Source: Nemopilema nomurai
Taxonomy: Eukaryota; Cnidaria; Scyphozoa; Rhizostomeae; Rhizostomatidae
Length of the DNA: 64,000 nucleotides
Direction of reading: 5' to 3'
Assembly (NCBI GenBank): GCA_003864495.1
Contig: ML133458.1
Coordinates: 1,283,592-1,347,591 of the forward strand
The notes under the pieces were generated by a model. The model was not told the origin of the DNA, made no database searches, and saw only the letters and a program-made list of their open reading frames with translations. Positions 25,301-37,800 of this stretch are shown here, piece by piece (position 1 is the stretch's first letter; the number at the start of each line of letters is the position of its first letter). The position numbers were made by a program, and so were the translations under genes.

Positions 25301-28300
25301 GGAGAGGAATGAAGATGAAGTAAACGAATTGGCTGCAGAAAAGACCTCTGATAGCGCTGGTGATTGTGGCACCTTTAGGATTGACGAGCAGTCATGTTCA
25401 GGTGAAGGCCTAACTCTCGATTCCGTCACAACTGTAAATGAATTGCCAGAAAAGCCGAAGGTAGGTAGGAGGAAGACATTGAAAGTGGACGGCAGGAAGT
25501 CGAAAGCAAAGAAGGGGGAAAGAAAAGTGACGCCAAAGAAGAGCTCCCTCAACTCTGTTTTAAAGAAGGCGCCCAAAAAGGACCCAAAAGATCAGAGGAA
25601 AGGCAGGAAGAGTGCAAACAAAGCAGGGGACGACATTGAAATAGCACCGGAAGATATCGCCGCGGAAGTAAAGCTTCGTGAAGATCTACCCGCACCGAAG
25701 GAGGACATCCAGAGGGACTTGGTCGCCAGCAGCATTGCTTTTAGTAATGAAAAAAAGCCTAAACGGAAGTATGTTAGAAAGAAAAATTTGAATAAAATGG
25801 AGGATCTTAAAAATATCCCAGCAGAGGTGATAAATACGGAGAAGGACGTTGAAACGTCGAAGAGCCCACGGAAAAGAGGCCCAAAAAAATCTGCTCACGG
25901 GGCTAATGGTGCTAGTCACACCAAACCGGAGCGAACTTCTCAAAAGCGAAAGAAAGAACTGGAGATAGTTGCGGATGAAGTTGTGGCGGTTGATGACGTC
26001 GAAAAACCCAAGCGCGGTAGAAAGGCGAAGAAGCGAAAAAGAATTCCATCAGAATCGAGAATCGAACCACACGACTTTTCTGACAGCAGTGTGATGGGAC
26101 CGCCTCCAAAACGCGCTAAACACAAACGAGGCTTAAACAAACAAAACCGAGGCAGGCGCAGAAAGGATTCTGACCAACTGCCGCATGCTGATGAAGAAGA
26201 TTCGAACTCGTCTGTTTTTACCAATAAAAGTATCACAGATTCACCCTCGTTGAACGATAAGGACGCTTTAGTGGAGAACTTGAACAGAAAAGGCAACACA
26301 AATCTAAATAGTGGATATGAGGAGGAGGCGGAGAAAAGCAGCATTGCTGTCAGTGTTGTTGATAGTTCGGAGGGTTCGTTGTTGTCAGCGGCACCTGGAA
26401 AGAAAACTAGAAAGGGAGAGAAATTTGAAACGCGGAGTAATGTTTCTGACGAGACATCGTCCGTATCAGGGAAGGAATGCGACGAGGCCGGTAAAGGCAA
26501 AAGAGACAGCATATGCGTTATTTGTGAACAGTCTGAAGGGTTGTTATCGTGCAACGGCGTTTGCTACGGTTCATTTCATCCGGATTGTTTGGGCCTTAGC
26601 ACTGTACCAGAGAAGTTTTTCTGTGATGAATGTCTGACTGGGAATCATTCATGCTTCTTGTGCAAAGAAACGGGGAATTTGCGTAAATGCAGTTTCCTAA
26701 CTTGCGGCAAGTTTTATCACCAAGAATGTGCGGAGAAGACGCCAGGATGCCGGGTGGAAAACAGCAAACTCTTCTGCTCGCTGCATGGCTGCGGCACATG
26801 TGCCAATGACAAGGACAGCAACGTGGCATCGAAGAAGCGGATGCTGCGCTGCGTGCGATGCCCCACGGCATACCATGCGTCAGGTTGTCTCGTGGCAGGG
26901 TGCATGCAACTGACCAGCTCCTTGATGGTGTGCAATAAGCACTTTCTGCCGAACAAAAGCAAGCCCCACCACACTCACTACAACGTCAGCTGGTGCTTCG
27001 TCTGCTCCACTGGCGGAATGCTGGTCTGCTGTGACACGTGCCCGGCTGCGTTCCACCCCGGCTGCGTCGAAGACCTGAACGGCGTGCCCGATGAGGGCTG
27101 GCAGTGCGACTCCTGCAGAGAGGGAAAGAAGCCGCTTTTCGGCGACCTTGTCTGGGTCAAGTACGGATTTTGGAGGTATTAATGGCTTTATTTGTTTGAA
27201 CATGTTCCAATCTTTGTATGCAGCGTGTACACCTAGAAGTGAGATGTTTGTCCTACATTTTGGAAGTGAAATGCTGTTTTGATCACCATTTTGATCACTG
27301 TTTTGGTTTCTGTTTTGATTACTGTTTTGGCGGCTGTTCTGATCACTTTCTTGATCACTGTTTTGATCACTTTCTTGATCACTGTTTTGGTCACTGTTTT
27401 GGTTGCTGTTTTGATAACTGTTTTGGTTGCTGTTTTGATCACTGTTTTGATCACATTGTTGATCGCTATTTTGATCACTTTCTTGATCACTGTTTTGATC
27501 ACTGTTTTGATCACTGTTTTGATCACTGTTTAACCGTTTTCAACAACAATTTCTTCCACGTAAAACATTGCCAGTTATGAAATGCTCTTTTTGCAGTTGC
27601 AATCATAGCGTACCTCATAATGTAACAGATATGAATTATAAGATGATTTGGCATTGTCGTAGCAGTACCATCACATTGAAATTGCTATTGCAAGCGTGAA
27701 GAAACGTTTTCCAGCACATTTGAAATTCTAGCGCTTTTGAACTTCTAGTGTAGATGTATGCAACGAAAACCCTCGCTAATTTAAACCACAGCTAAATGGG
27801 TAACCTTAGCTAAGAGTGATTATACTATTTTTTTTCGAAGGAAGCTAAAACAAATTCTTGAACTTTCTGTAAGAATGAGACACAAGAAACTAATATGCGG
27901 TTGAAGTTATGCATGCATAATTGGTATGAAGCAGAAACTTGTATTTTTATGAGACCAAATTTATGTACGAATGACATTTGCCAATTATTAGTGCATTCCA
28001 TTTCACTTCAGGTGGTGGCCAGCAAGGATATGTTTCCCCGACGAAATTCCGCCGCGAATTCAGAACCTGCCGCACGACGTGGGTGAATTTCCCGTCATGT
28101 TCTTCGGGTCAAGAGACTACTGTTGGCTGCATGCTGGCCGGGTGTTTCCGTACCAGGAGGGTGACAAGGGGTGTAAGGGCAGCAATAAAAGCGGCACCAA
28201 CAAGATCTTCGAGAAAGGTGGGTGGCCCTTCAGGTACTAATCACCACACGGCAGTGCCGTGTTTGGGACCTTTGTTACAGTAGTGTCCCACATAAAAGAA

Positions 28301-31300
28301 ACAGCTTTTTGATTTCATGTCTGATGCATTTCTTATAAAATGAGATATACACTTAAAATCAGGGTAATGTTATATGAAAAATCATATTATAATTTTGATA
28401 ATTTCCTCAGACACAAGCCTGATGATTGTGATAAAAATATTGATTCGTATTTGTAATTTTTTCACTTTTTGGAAACGCCACATATATTTTAGAAAAGTGT
28501 TTTCACTTAGTTTGCATTTAAGATTATTTTTCATTTGACCAGTTAAGAATGATCAATGTTTTGTTCTTTTTACCAAGGACTAAGTTATATGAGAGTTTTT
28601 GAATAAGAAAGAAGGTTTTTTCGGACTTCGTCAGTTTATTATCAATGGGGTGATTTTTTTAAAATTAGAGTCTGCGTTTCTTAAAATTGTGTTTGTTATG
28701 TTCGGGACACTTTTGTAGTTTTTCATTCTTGAGAGGGAAGTATGCTTTGTTTGTTTCTACATTGCTTGGAATATGTCTCAAGCAATGTAAACTTTAGCTG
28801 AAGAGGATTAAAGTTTCTATGAAACTTTAATGCGGTAAATGAACAAAGATAAGTAATCATAGAATAATTTGCCTTTTCTGGTTTCGTATCGCAAATGAGC
28901 GTTGTTTTTAACCATTTGTTTTTCTTGTGGTACAAATTTTCCCAAACCAAACAGCGGTTATCTGTTTCATACAGAAAATTGTGCTTTCGAATGAGATTTT
29001 CTTGGCACTCGCAGACAATTTTGTTTTGCCGTAGATCTTCCCACCCTATGACCGATCACCCTTTCCAATTTTTGTTTCATAAGACAAGTTCCCCATCAAT
29101 GCAAAAGTTTAGCAAGTTTGCTTTTATGCTTAGCAATCAGAGAAGTCGAAGAGGCTCACAAGGAGCTGAAGGAGATCCACGACAAGCAAATGGAACAAAA
29201 ATTGGCAAAGCAGTCAAAAAAGCCACCACCTTATAAGCACATCAAGGTACAAGTTTGATATATAAAAGCCAGGATTTTTAAAGTTAGCAATTTTATGCAT
29301 CCCTGGCTTGGGATGTTCCCAGTGTGTTGAACCTTTTACCCTCTTGTCATTTCATGCAGGCAATAAGTAGCATCAAGCATTGTACGCAGAAATAAAGTTT
29401 TGATAACCGCTTAGATTTTGAAAATGGAGCAGTTTAGTAACGGTGCACCAAAATATGTCTTGGTGTGACGTCCAACATCAAAAACCCTAGGAATCCATTG
29501 TTTAGGGGCAGTATAGATATTTCAGGCCAGCATTCAAAACGTCTTTGATTTACTCTGCATTATGCAGACATTACCTGCTTTTAAGCACACGTCATATTGC
29601 TTTGACAAATTTAAGTCACACCACCTCTGCGTTATGATCCAGACACGAGTTTTGTTTTTATTCAGACCAACAAGTATGTTTCGGCGGTGAGAAGCGTGCT
29701 CGATCCATCTGAGTTCACTTTGTGCGAGTGCTTGCCACGTGCAGACAACCCATGCGGGCCCGGCTCCGAGTGCCTGAACAGGATGTTGCAGATCGAATGC
29801 AACAAAACGTGCGAGGCCAACGAGAAGTGCCAGAACCAGCGCTTCCAGAAATGCGAACAGGTCGACTGCGTCCCCTTCAAGACTACACGCTGCGGCTGGG
29901 GACTCAAAACGAGGCAAGGTATGTCCTCCGCAGGGCTGTCGCTTTCACTTGAAGCATGTTTTTAAAGCAAGAACAGACGGATTGTTGCCATCGACATCTT
30001 GCGCCACTTTGAGCACAACCCCTGTTATTGTCATCATTTCGTGGCACCAACGTATCACGATACCTAATTTTTTGATGAAAATAATGCGAAAGTTGCTTGA
30101 AAATATCCTTGAGAACATACTTTCTGTCAATATCATTTATCAAATATCAAAAGTTAAATCTCAAATCAAATTGCTTTGGGTTTTCTCTACTCGACCTGAG
30201 TTATATATTTATAAACTTAGTGAGTGCAAAAATTTGCCCTAATCAGGCACTAACTTAACAGGATAAGCATTCAACCCTTGAGCCTCAATTTTCAAGTTTT
30301 CTTTCCCTACCTACAGCTTTCTTTGTCTCGAATATGGTGTAAGGAAATTACTTCATTTTCAACAGCAATGGATCGCATTGATTTTCAATCATTTGAAAAC
30401 CCCGCTATAGACACCCACCTATTTATCAAGAACGAGCTCCGTAACTCGCAACTGTCTTGATTTCAGATATCAAGAAAGGCGATTTTGTGATTGAGTATGT
30501 CGGCGAGCTGATAGACGAGGCCACGTGTAGGAAGAGAATCAATGATTACCATGATAAGGGTATCATAGATTACTACTTTCTTGTGATCGATAAGGACAAC
30601 ATAATTGATGCCTACCCCAAAGGAAATGCATCGCGCTTTATGAATCACTGTTGTGATCCGAACTGTGATACTCAGAAGTGGACAGTTAATGGTGAAATAC
30701 GGGTTGGTCTCTTTGCGAACCAAGACATCAAGGCGGGTTCAGAACTGATGTTCAACTACAATCTAGACACTCTGGGTAGGTTTCTGTTGATAGTATATTA
30801 ATTGCCGTCTATAGCTGCAGTGGTACTCAAAACATTTTCCCCTCCAGCACTAAATCCTGAAGAAAACTAGAAAATCCTGAAGAAAAAATTCCTACCCTAA
30901 TTGTACTATTTATTCCCTTTGTGTATGCTTTCAACCTAAATTCATTCCCGATTATAGTTTCTTCTACCGTATATGGGCCTCATGAATAAAAACAACCGCC
31001 CCAAAGTTTGTGTTAGGAGTTATCCAGGAGAGAATATCATCTGATGTCATCGGATAGAATTCTTCTTTAAAACACGATTTGGATCTCTTCGTTTAGAACT
31101 GCACATTTCCCGTGTTTCTACTGACCCGTATTTCTAGTTATCCGTGTTAATGGCCGTTCCTCCACTCAGCAGCGTTACAGGAAAAACATTTATCTTTGTT
31201 CGATTTTATTGCATTTTAGGGAACGAAAAGAAAGCGTGCCAGTGTGGTTCCAAGAATTGCAGCGGTTTCTTGGGAGTACGACCAAAGACACAGAGCGCAC

Positions 31301-32357
31301 TTGCTTTAGGAGAAAAGAAGAAGAAAGACAAGCAAAAGAAGAAGAGGAAAAGTAAAAAGGATAAAACAAAAGTTATACGTAAGTATACTTCTAGGAACAT
31401 CCTGTGTTGCCATGCTTTTGTAACAAAAAACATAAGTATCGAATGAACTGAGTATCTCTCGAAAACAACTTGATGAGCAACTTTTTTAGAATAACATTTT
31501 TAAATTGGTATTTCCTGCGATTCTCCACATGGTTCTTATTATCATGGCACCGGGCTATTTATGGTCCTATGTCCATCTTTAACTTCGTAAGAAAAAAGAT
31601 AGACAAGAACGTAAGCCTGACTGTTAAGAAGAGACTTTGGAAGTTGTCTTTTGTCTAGCAGCTTTTGTTGGCGTTATTTTCTTGCTCTATAATATAGGAA
31701 ATCTGGAGTCACCAGGGGTCAAATATGTTTGAATCATAAATCATAATTTGGAAGTAAATATTAGTCCTTAAATTTAAAGATCACTTATTCTTTTATCTCA
31801 TTAAGTCACTGAGAATAGATCCACGTTTTGCCGTAAGCCGAGAATCTACTTGATCCTTATAAGTTGTCTCTTCGCTTGTAGGGCACGAAGATGAATGTTT
31901 CGCATGCGGGGACGGTGGTGAGTTGATCATGTGTGACAGACTATCTTGTTCCAAATGCTATCATCTTAAATGTCTTACTCTTTCTGATATGCCCAAAGGC
32001 AAATGGGACTGTCCTTGGCATTTCTGCGACATATGTGGCAAAAGGGCCAGCTATTATTGCAGCATATGCCCGAATTCGTTTTGTGGATCGCATCGTGAGG
32101 GTGAAATTTTTGAAGTATTGGAAGGCGTGTTTATCTGTGATGAGCATTCTGATGACGAGATAAATGCAGAAAAGAACAAAGTGTTGCTCTCAAAAGAGAA
32201 AATTGAAAAGGTGACAGGCCAAAAGGACACGGGTCAACAAGAGCAGGGTCCAAAGGACAGAGGTCGAAAGGACAAAAGTCACAAGGACAAAGGCCGATCT
32301 CAGCCTACCAGTAGTGCTGTTACACATGACAGTCCAAGTAGCGAAGACAAGTCATAA
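16324..32357 (+). CDS. NSD: NSD-family histone H3K36 methyltransferase (complete, 8 exons)
   Basis: Exons are 16324-16711, 21196-27175, 28012-28217, 29143-29246, 29666-29918, 30467-30775, 31220-31378 and 31882-32357. Phases join perfectly to give about 2,624 residues, close to human NSD1. Domains: PWWP1 (about 64-130, GHAWWP); a long low-complexity region with acidic stretches and many RGR/KRK AT-hook-like basic patches; a PHD cluster (about 1903-2110); PWWP2 (about 2111-2190, RWWPAR); AWS (about 2246-2290); SET (about 2293-2413, with [28 protein letters not shown]); post-SET ([10 protein letters not shown]); and a final PHD/C5HCH pair (2472 to about 2540). NSD enzymes put one or two methyl groups on histone H3 lysine 36. 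The usual NHSC of the SET core reads NHCC here. The sequence does not show whether it is orthologous to NSD1, 2 or 3; pre-duplication invertebrate NSD is most likely. Confidence 0.96.
16712..21195 (+). other. NSD intron 1 (4.5 kb)
   Basis: This AT-rich intron lies between the PWWP1 exon and the giant exon. GTAAGC opens it and TTGCAG closes it. I see no exon, repeat array or element worth naming inside it, only short AT-rich tracts and short chance open frames. Confidence 0.7.
27176..28011 (+). other. NSD intron 2, carrying a minisatellite
   Basis: Intron between the two halves of the PWWP2 domain, opened by GTATTA and closed by CTTCAG. Its first third is a 12-bp tandem array, listed separately. 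The rest holds nothing I recognise. Confidence 0.85.
27277..27531. repeat. 12-bp minisatellite in NSD intron 2
   Basis: About twenty copies of a 12-base unit, consensus TTTTGATCACTG, with variants TTTTGGTTGCTG, TTCTTGATCACT and TTTTGATAACTG. The last copies, near the 3' end, are nearly identical. Because the unit is a multiple of three and contains no stop in several frames, it makes long spurious open frames on both strands (ITVLITV- and [12 protein letters not shown]). These are not proteins. It starts about 100 bases after the splice donor. Confidence 0.9.
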
Positions 32358-32381
32358 ATTTTGTGCTAGCCTCTCCCTGTC

Positions 32382-32387
32382 AATAAA
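32382..32387 (+). terminator. Poly(A) signal AATAAA of NSD
   Basis: AATAAA occurs 25 bases after the NSD stop codon, followed by a GT/T-rich stretch (GGTTTGTCTTTGTC) typical of a cleavage and polyadenylation region. This implies a very short 3' UTR unless later sites are used. Confidence 0.6.
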
Positions 32388-34436
32388 AGGTTTGTCTTTG
32401 TCAAATTCATTCTGTCCGTTGTTTTGTCTGCGGCAATGTTAGAGTTAGTACAGCTACCTGCAGCGGTCTGGCTAATTGTAAAACAAAACTTTGTTTGCCT
32501 CTTACCTCCAAGCTGTTCCTAATGGTACTAAAACTCGTATGACTTGCTATGGCATCAACAGCTCTCAGGCGGTGCCTAGAGCAATTGAATTTAAATGCAA
32601 GAACATTTTACGTCTGCCCAGATGAAATGCAAATCCTATATCTGTAATGCTTTAGGTTTCTTTGGGAACGTACTCTCAGTTGCTAAATTCTGAATTCTTA
32701 TCCCCTGCTTTTACATTTCCATAGGTCGAAGGCGAGTGAGCCCTCGCACACTTCATGGCTACAGATGACTGGTTCATAATGCAAGTCATGGTAGCCGGGA
32801 CTTGCGACTTTTCAGTGCTCCAGGTTCAGTGAGATTCCAGTAGACTTTAGGCAGGTCTCCGTGGTGAAGGTTTTTGTATTGCTTCTAGTATGGGGTGTCA
32901 CTTGCCATCTTTGCTTTGAGCCAATCAACATATTTGTTACACAACGAGAATGCAATGTTTTGCTATCAGGATTGAGTATGTCTCCCTGTTGCCACCATTT
33001 CAATGCATACCATTAGTTGTTCTGATTCAGATTTCAGCATTAAAAATTCTAGATACGATCCCAGTACAGTCGAAATTCATAACCTTTGGTGATCGAGCCA
33101 CGATTTTTCATTTTTGTGTCTTAGTTACAAATAAACCAAAGCAATGAGTATTTAAGGCGGGTGGCACCCTACGATAAACGCAACGCGAATTGTGTTTATC
33201 TAATTGTAAACAGACAATTATTTTAATAAGACGAGAGCCTTTTGTAGTCTTAGACTGGGTCCTGTTAGTGTGGATTATTTCCGATGTAGGTCTCGTCTTT
33301 CTGAAGCGCCAAAATACTTTTAATTCGTAGGCATTCCGGCGATGTAAAGCCGTGTATCTTTCGTTGTATGATAGTCCTTTTATCTTAGATACATAGATCC
33401 CAGATGCACAGAGCCTAGATGTCATACTTTTACTAGTTGTTTTTTGTCTTCTTTTTGCCATTCAATAAACGTTCTACGTCAACTAGTATCTGTCGACTTA
33501 AATTGTAAACAGGTTTGCTGTAAATTTAACCCACTGCTCGCGTGTTATACTCTAGTAACATAGCTCTTACCTCAAAATCAAACTCGTATGACTTCAAATT
33601 TTTTTTCAGCGATAATTTGTTACCTCGTCCACCAAAATTATGCAGCAGTGCACATGTGTGCGCGTCCTACTGCAAGATTCGTTCGAGGAAAATTGGTGGT
33701 TTTACCTTGTTTTTATTTCATGGTTTTATTTTGATTATAGTAGTTTTCTTATGTAGAAATTCATAGAATACACGACAGACAACAAACTGTTGACAAGGTA
33801 TACCTTCTACTTTACTATTTTTAATCTATTTTCATAACTAATGAAAGATTGTAGACAATAAGTCATTGTCTTTTCTATCGTTTGCCAATGTGCGGTACGC
33901 AGTGTGTTTCCAGGGTGGTACGCGATGCAAGGTTACCCTTCTTATTCTCTATGCCACTGGAATTGTAGTTGGGTGTAAAAAGGGTACAGAGTGATGGCCC
34001 TCCAGAGGTTGAGGGGCAAATTCGGTGCTCCCTCTGCTCGTGATTGGTCGTCAAAACCTAGGGCGCCCAAGGTCTAGAGTCCTGCATGTCACTTCAAGAG
34101 TATAGCCGAATCGTGCATTTTTAGCTAGGGTTCCAAAAAACATTTTGCCGGTTCTGAAAATAAAAGAAATTTTCTCAGAATATTGGCAAATCTCAGAGAC
34201 CACACGAATCATTTGCAAAACTGGGATAATGTTCAAAGCAGAAATCATTTTTAGTTTCATGAGAAATTTTGGGCAGGTAGTAGGATTTTTGGTACATCGA
34301 AAAGGCACGAATCCACCATTGCCTCCTACATTCAATTAATTTTTTCAAAAGGACATGGCTGCCTGAGATATAACTAATTACCAAAACTAAAGGGGAATAC
34401 GAAGCATACCATGGCCTAAAACGCATACGGGCAGCA

Positions 34437-34510
34437 ACCAGTGCGATATGCCAGTGCGATATGCCAGTGCGATATGCCAGTGCGATATGCCAGTGCGATA
34501 TGCCAGTGCG
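34437..34510. repeat. 13-bp tandem repeat near the MOGS 3' end
   Basis: Five and a half near-perfect copies of GTGCGATATGCCA. It lies about 330 bases past the MOGS stop codon on that gene's strand. Thirteen is not a multiple of three, so the open frames across it are chance. Confidence 0.9.
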
Positions 34511-34843
34511 AGACTTCGCCCCGTCTTTGAACCTTTAAGCCCAGAGGAAAACAAACGATGCCAGTTACAAATGTGTGCGGACACGGACGAACACCCAATG
34601 AGTTGGAAGAAATATGGTTACGCAAAATATGGAAGAAATATCGTGGATGGAAGTTTTTCATGAAAAATTCAAGTTTTCAAGACTGCGTAAAAAAAAAATT
34701 TTTACCCTCAAAACACGCCTCATTCAAAATACCACTAGAGTTGTTTAAGATATTCCGCTTGTTTCATCCTTCGACGCACATACTTGCTCCACGGCTCTCC
34801 ACGGGTAACCCATGTGCCTTTTTACCTGAGACGGGTTTGGCAA

Positions 34844-37800
34844 TCAATAGATCTCTGCCATCATCAGTGTTACCAGAGCGGACCAGCCGGTAAACGGATA
34901 GCACCCCTGACCATTTCCCGTCGAATCGTTATACTGCTCCCAAATGTACCCCGTATTCTGGTAATTTCTAAAAATATTACGGATCAAGTTGTCTCTTAGC
35001 TGACTATATATTTCCTTTGATAATGCCATATGAGGCCCTTCCAGTCTGCTGTAGTGGTCTAATGCTCTCACTGCTAGATAGTTCATGTTTATCCAGATCG
35101 GTCCACGCCAGTACGGGGGGTCGTGCTCTGTATTCCGTTTCATGTACATGTGACTGTTCTTCGCTAGAGACCTCAATCCGTACTCGGTCCACAAAAGATC
35201 TGGCCGCCTGAGATCCTCTAAAATCTGTTTTAGCTTAGGCGAAGTTGGTTCAAGAATGCGGAGCAGGAAAGGAAAAAGACTAACATAGCCAAAATCTGGA
35301 ACAAACTTAAGCGAGGGGCCTTGTCTTGATTTGACAACGCGGACGACGCGCTTCGGGGCCCCGGGCTGGTTGGAGACTGGCCTCGGCTCCAGCGCAACAA
35401 ACTTTGTGTGGTTTCCATAATCAGCGTACGCTTTATTCTGGCTTGACCAGTGCAGTTCGTCTAGCAATCTGTTATCACTAAGGTACCTGAATGTGTTCTC
35501 ATAGCGGCTGTAGGGCTGACCAATGAGTTTAGCTATCTCTGAGAGTATGCCAGATGCTAGCGCCATCCAGCAGCGGAGGTCTACGTGCCTTTCCGCGGTT
35601 GTGGGGTGCGAGCTTCTTGGGTAGTCATCAAGCCCAGATGTCAATGTTTTGGGGTTGAGCTCCACGTCACTCTTTGCATTCCGACCTCGCCAGCGGTAAG
35701 AAGATGGGACACTGCCGACTTGGGTCCAGTTGTACCACTTGAACCACGACTGCAACCGACCAAAAGATTTTCTCAGAAATATTTCTGTTGGCTTTGAAAT
35801 GTTTCCGTGTTCTCTTCGCTCAGAAGCAAGGATAGATTGGATGGCCAGAAACAAAGTAGGAGGATTGGCATTTTCGTTGTGCTGCACAACAAATTCATCA
35901 GGGACTTTCTTCCTGGCTTCTCTTCCAAGAATTTGCTCACGTGGTATCCACCCATCAGCATTCATTAGATCTAGCCAATGGGATATCGCATCTAGGCTAA
36001 TGCTTCGATCCCATTGGCTGATCAACAATTGATGGAACCCCTCGTCCCAAAGAAATCCTCGTGGGAAGAAAGAGCGAGAAGGAACAGCAGTGTACAAATC
36101 CTCAGCCCAGTAGTCAACAGGCTCCTTCACAAGTTTGGACTTTACTTTTGAACTTCCATAAAAATATCCCATACCTCCAATCATATTGCTCATTGCTGCC
36201 TTTGCAAAATCTATTTGCTCAACAGAAAAATCTTTCTTGGCCAAATTAAACTTATTTTCAAACTTTTCGTCAAATGCTTGACTCCTTGTGTTAAAGACAG
36301 TACTAAAAACTGGACCAGTGAGATCTTTCCCACGGTCAAGAAAACTACCAGATTGTAAAAGGACTTCAAATTCAAAAGGCAATTTGAGGATAATGTTGTG
36401 GACAAAGAAATTTGGCTTTTTGCCCCCTTCATTGGTGACTTCTCCTGGCAAACCAATTAGACGATTCCTGTCTGAATTTTTCTCTGTGCGATAATATTGC
36501 AGATTCCTCAAGATAATATTTTTTTCATCATAGACATCTTCCTCATTTGATACCAAATATGTCTGTAAGACACTTGCTGCTTTTGGGAACTTGAATTTGA
36601 ATTTGCCAAGTACTTTGTTTTGGCCCTGTACTTCTGCCAATATGCCATTCTCGATGGCAGCCTTTAACTCCCCCTTTCCTTCTTGGGAAATGATAAATGA
36701 CAAGGACACAAGCTGTTTGCTTTTCTGGAAAACAACAGATAAAAAAAATTCTTCATTCTTTGTTCATTTGAGAGTGAAATGATTCATTCAATAAAGAAGT
36801 GAATAAATGCTTCCTACTCTAGAAATTTCAATATTATGTGAAATAGGGCTACCAGAATTTTTGCCTACTTAAAGTACTGTCATCTGCATTCCATAGAGAA
36901 TGGAAATGATCAAAAGCTAACAAAACAAGTAGCTAGTTGCAGATCAAAAACACTAGAGGGTTGTTAGCAGGGTGCTTGTTTGTCTGTAAATGAACAATCA
37001 ATGTTCATTTCACAAATTATTTTAGAAGACCCAAAGGGCAAAGACAAGCACATGATGTAGACATACTTTTCATAGAGATGTAGAAAGACTCCAAAACGCT
37101 GAGATGGAAAGAATACCTAGTTGCCCAATTGCACACAAAATATTTCAAGCATGAAAAAATTCTGGTTTGGAGGTTTCTCTCAATTGGCAAGTCAAACTGT
37201 GCCAAAACATAAAACGATCTAAATTTTTAAATCCATTGGCGAGAAGAGCTGTCTTTTCAACAAAGTTTTACAGTCTTTCTACATAATCAAAACAATAGCC
37301 ACCCACTAGCTAAATTAATAGCCAAGAAATCATCCTTTTTTGCATCATCTCATATGGTTTTTTGCCCAGCAATCAGCTATTTCTTCTCTCATTATTTGAT
37401 TATTGTGGCTTTGGAAAAAACTGCTTTAGCTCCACGCAACTTAAAGCTTGAATAAAGATCATGTAAAACCAAATACAATGGATATTCTCCATTGAAATAT
37501 GTCACCTCATCAAATCTTGGCCTCCCTCTGACCCTAGCAGTCCAGTCACCACCATGTAACCCACCAGCTTGCTTAACAAAGTCAGTTGTTAGAATAAAAT
37601 CATCATCAATGATTTCCTGTGACCCAAATGACTTCCCATCATGCTTTAGCCAGCCATATTTGGCAAGGTTGTCACTTTGTTCACAGGAGTACCTAAAAGC
37701 AAAGCAGAGAAGTGCAAATAAATACTACAGATTTATGGGATAAGACTGCAGTAGAAAACAAAATAATAGAAAAAAGGAATTACCACCAGAACATAGGTAC

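Larger units (their letters stand above)
32358..34843. other. Intergenic region between the convergent NSD and MOGS genes
   Basis: This holds the NSD 3' UTR and poly(A) signal, then 2.4 kb without a recognisable gene. A 13-bp tandem repeat lies near its right end. The frame at 33108-33461 (-) matches nothing I know. Confidence 0.65.

Noticed and set aside
21506..26554. Several minus-strand frames of 100-213 codons inside the giant NSD exon
   Set aside because: Serine- and phenylalanine-rich antisense shadows of lysine- and glutamate-rich coding sequence.
27218..27580. Open frames made of [15 protein letters not shown] and [10 protein letters not shown] repeats on both strands
   Set aside because: They are translations of a 12-bp intronic minisatellite that lacks stops; no start context or homology.
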